Below the pieces are notes generated by a model. It was not told the origin of the DNA and did no database searches. It was given only the letters and a program-made list of their open reading frames with translations. Made by a program: the position numbers and the translations under genes. Positions 61,472-64,000 of a stretch of 64,000 bases of DNA are shown here, one piece after another. The stretch's first letter is position 1. Every line of letters starts with the position of its first letter. This DNA comes from Helicoverpa zea (lineage: Eukaryota; Arthropoda; Insecta; Lepidoptera; Noctuidae). The stretch lies in the NCBI RefSeq assembly GCF_022581195.2, contig NC_061471.1:2356001-2420000 (forward strand). Direction: 5' to 3'.

Positions 61472-64000
61472 ATGGCATCTTGGAGAGCAAGTCGTATTCT
61501 CAAATTGGTATCACCTGATGCAACATTTCTTAATCAAGACAATGTAAATGAACTGGGGGTTAAAATCGACAATACTATTGTACAAGATCAATACAGTACA
61601 GCTAACGAAAACACAGAAAATGTCTCTCCAAATAAAAATATTGATGTAAGTAGCTGTGATGAGATCTTATCAGATTGTGATAGAGATGATCAATTTGCCA
61701 ACAAAATTGATGCTCGATTTATTAGTTCCCGTAAAACAGATAATAGTAGTCTTGCTAAACACACATCAATAATTAGAACATTGAAAACAAACCTCGTACC
61801 AGATTATGACAGTGACGATTCAACCACAAATGATAATAGTAACTTAGAAAACATTGAAACTTATCCTGAAATGAATCAAAGCATTCAAAAAGCACTGCCG
61901 AAGTCTTCTTCTTCAAACTCGTCTTCATCGAGCTCTTCTTCCTCCTCCTCCTCTAGTAGTTCATCTTCGGATTCAGACAGTTCTACGTCTTCTAAACGAA
62001 CTAATCAACATTCTGAACATTACGCCGATGGTGTAAGACCACAGAGCGCTTCAACTTCCACACTACCTGCTAATATTTCCCCAAAGTATACTGATGAAAG
62101 TGACAACACAGACTTAAGTGATGATGACCCTACATTTAATTATGAACTGTCTACCAAACACAAAAAGAAAAACTATTTTTTCGATGCTGCCACCAAAACA
62201 GACTCATCTGACAGTGACGATAGTGTTTCAGATTCTGATAGAAAGAAGATTTGTAAAAGAGGCCGCAAGCGATCTCTAAATCCGGCAAAGTGGAAACAAA
62301 ATAAAGTTAAAAAGTTACGGAACACTGGTGAATCGTATATATCCACATCAAAATCTCAGAAAGTTATTCCCAGCCGCTGTCTTAAAGTGCCTTGCACAGA
62401 TAAATGTAAATTAAAATGCACAAGTAATATATCAATGGATGAAAGGTATAATATATTCAAAGAATTTTGGGATTTAGGAGACCTGACAAGACAAAGAGTT
62501 TTTATAAGCAGTTGCATGGTAGACATAACTCCAAAATATAGGTACACAAATGCTACAAATCCCAGACGCCCAAATAAAGCCTATAATTTTACTGTTAATA
62601 ATAAGACAATAAGGGTATGTAAGACATTTTTTAAATCTACATTGGATATTACGGACAGAATGATATTCACCGTACAGCATAAAGTAAGTGACGCTGGATT
62701 TATGCTTGAAGATTTGAGAGGGAAACACCATAGCCACAAAACTCTTAATCCTGAATTTCTTGACGACATACGGAAGCATATTCAATCCATTCCAAAAATA
62801 GAGTCACATTATGTAAGAGCTACTTCTACCAGAGAATACATTGACGGCGGAAAAACTATAAAGGATTTATATTCAGATTTTGTTAAACAACAAGAAGAAA
62901 ACAATAAAGAGACAGGAAATTACATAGCATACTATAAAATATTCACATTAGAATTTAATTTAAGTTTTTTTCAGCCAAAAAAAGATCAGTGTGACTTATG
63001 TGAATCATTTAAAAACAGTACTGATGAAAAAAAGAAAGAGCTGGAAGATAAATATAATAAACACATAGAAGAAAAGTCATTAAGCAGAATAGAAAAACAA
63101 GAAGATCGTAAAAAAGTTACCAAAGATAATATTGTCGCAATTTATGATTTAGAAGCAGTGCTCCAATGTCCAAGAGGTGATACCTCGGCATTCTACTATA
63201 AATCTAAACTTAACAGTTACAATTTAACATTAACGGAATTGACACCAACGGATTCAAAAACGGCATATGATAAAGTACATTGTTATTTTTGGACAGAATC
63301 AGAAGCCAAACGTGGGGCAATAGAAATAGGAACTTGTGTATGGCAGTATCTTGAAGGGATATGTGAAGGAAATATAGAAGAGAAAAACGTTATATTTTAT
63401 TCTGATAACTGTTGCGGACAGAATAAAAATAAATATATCGCAACATTGTATTTGTATGCTGTGAACACGTTGAATATAAAATGTATAACACACAAGTTTT
63501 TAATCACAGGGCATACTCAAAATGAAGCGGACAGCGTACACAGTTTAATAGAGAAGGAGATAAAGAAAAATCTTAAATCAGGGCCCATTTACAGCCCTGA
63601 TCAGTACATAGCTTTAATAAAAAATGCGAAGAAAAGTAAACCACCTATAAATGTACACGAACTAACCTTTGATTCCTTCGTTGATACTAAACTATTGCAG
63701 GAAGAATGGGGATACAATTATAACATAAACACGGACGGACAACCAGTTACTTGGAATAATATAAAAGTGTTGATGATGAAGAAAGAGAAACCATTAAGTA
63801 TTTATTACAAAACTTCATACAAGGACGATGGTTACCAGGAAATTGAAGTAAGAAATAAAAGGAAGAAGATGAACCTGGTAACAGAAATTTCACTAAAAAA
63901 AGCTTACACAGAAAGGCAGGATATAAGTCGTAATAAAAAGAGGGATTTAAGAGATCTTATCGCAAAAGGACTTATCCCTCCTTTTTACGCAAATTTTTAT
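61472..64000 (+). CDS. DUF7869-like (putative transposase) protein, 3'-truncated by window
   Basis: An 843-codon frame runs without a stop from ATG 61472 to the final base. The stop lies beyond the window. An in-frame TAA at 61448 and the splice acceptor AG at 61470 fix this ATG, and after splicing its context is CAGGATGG. Order of features: a polar N-terminus; a Ser-rich tract (145-174) and acidic Ser/Asp clusters; a basic stretch likely to be a nuclear signal (about 257-284); a Cys cluster C303, C308, C312, C316; then GDLTRQRVFISSCMV, as in this protein type. Next come C507-x2-C510 and a C-terminal module with YDLEAVL (D559), SDNCCGQNKN (D645) and GHTQNEADSVHS (E685, D687). Its tail RDLRDLIAKGLIPPFY is also typical. 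From memory this matches DUF7869-type proteins, which are multicopy in arthropods. An RNase-H-fold DDE nuclease role is my inference. The frame shows no disabling change, so a recent element or a domesticated gene are both possible. Confidence 0.9.
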   Translation, partial: MASWRASRILKLVSPDATFLNQDNVNELGVKIDNTIVQDQYSTANENTENVSPNKNIDVSSCDEILSDCDRDDQFANKIDARFISSRKTDNSSLAKHTSIIRTLKTNLVPDYDSDDSTTNDNSNLENIETYPEMNQSIQKALPKSSSSNSSSSSSSSSSSSSSSSSDSDSSTSSKRTNQHSEHYADGVRPQSASTSTLPANISPKYTDESDNTDLSDDDPTFNYELSTKHKKKNYFFDAATKTDSSDSDDSVSDSDRKKICKRGRKRSLNPAKWKQNKVKKLRNTGESYISTSKSQKVIPSRCLKVPCTDKCKLKCTSNISMDERYNIFKEFWDLGDLTRQRVFISSCMVDITPKYRYTNATNPRRPNKAYNFTVNNKTIRVCKTFFKSTLDITDRMIFTVQHKVSDAGFMLEDLRGKHHSHKTLNPEFLDDIRKHIQSIPKIESHYVRATSTREYIDGGKTIKDLYSDFVKQQEENNKETGNYIAYYKIFTLEFNLSFFQPKKDQCDLCESFKNSTDEKKKELEDKYNKHIEEKSLSRIEKQEDRKKVTKDNIVAIYDLEAVLQCPRGDTSAFYYKSKLNSYNLTLTELTPTDSKTAYDKVHCYFWTESEAKRGAIEIGTCVWQYLEGICEGNIEEKNVIFYSDNCCGQNKNKYIATLYLYAVNTLNIKCITHKFLITGHTQNEADSVHSLIEKEIKKNLKSGPIYSPDQYIALIKNAKKSKPPINVHELTFDSFVDTKLLQEEWGYNYNINTDGQPVTWNNIKVLMMKKEKPLSIYYKTSYKDDGYQEIEVRNKRKKMNLVTEISLKKAYTERQDISRNKKRDLRDLIAKGLIPPFYANFY

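Noticed and set aside
62474..62785. 103-codon minus-strand frame
   Set aside because: Antisense shadow of the DUF7869-like coding region.

Overview
This window looks like eukaryotic nuclear DNA from a moth, most probably a noctuid. It is AT-rich and almost free of long open frames. It carries three copies of a tRNA-headed SINE that I associate with noctuid genomes, repeats with RTE-like ends of a type common in Lepidoptera, several MITEs with target-site duplications, and GT-AG introns. Nothing bacterial is present: no operons, rRNA, tRNA genes or CRISPR. Species and family are inferred from the repeats, because no search could be run.

Layout. 1-2.9 kb is a repeat cluster: a dispersed repeat, a 202-bp inverted-repeat MITE, an RTE-like/SINE-like element and a PIF/Harbinger-type MITE. 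2.9-39.7 kb is mostly unique AT-rich DNA with CpG-rich patches, three SINE copies (7.85, 19.98 and 35.26 kb), another RTE-like repeat (21.4 kb), a candidate 5'-UTR exon ending in a strong splice donor (18.5 kb), and a few weak exon-like frames. 39.7-50 kb is transposon-dense: a long foldback element with arms about 98% identical, a TA-flanked MITE, a dispersed repeat, a decayed Ty3/gypsy pol fragment on the minus strand, a 1.4-kb hAT element with a perfect 8-bp target duplication, a MITE with perfect 65-bp arms, and a hAT-like MITE with another repeat nested inside it. 50-60.8 kb is again mostly unique.

The only intact protein-coding gene lies at the right end, on the plus strand. A short non-coding first exon ends at 60925. 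A 545-bp intron contains a roughly 51-bp-period tandem array. An 843-codon reading frame then runs open from 61472 to the last base of the window. The protein has a Ser-rich acidic N-terminus, a basic stretch, a Cys cluster, and a C-terminal module with SDNCCGQNKN and GHTQNEADSVHS motifs. This resembles the arthropod DUF7869-type proteins, which I infer to be transposase-like with an RNase-H fold. It is the best candidate here for a poorly described system.

Cross-cutting signal: six matches to a YAGRKGGCGC-type core, similar to the CTCF core motif, occur across the window. Some lie inside transposable elements.
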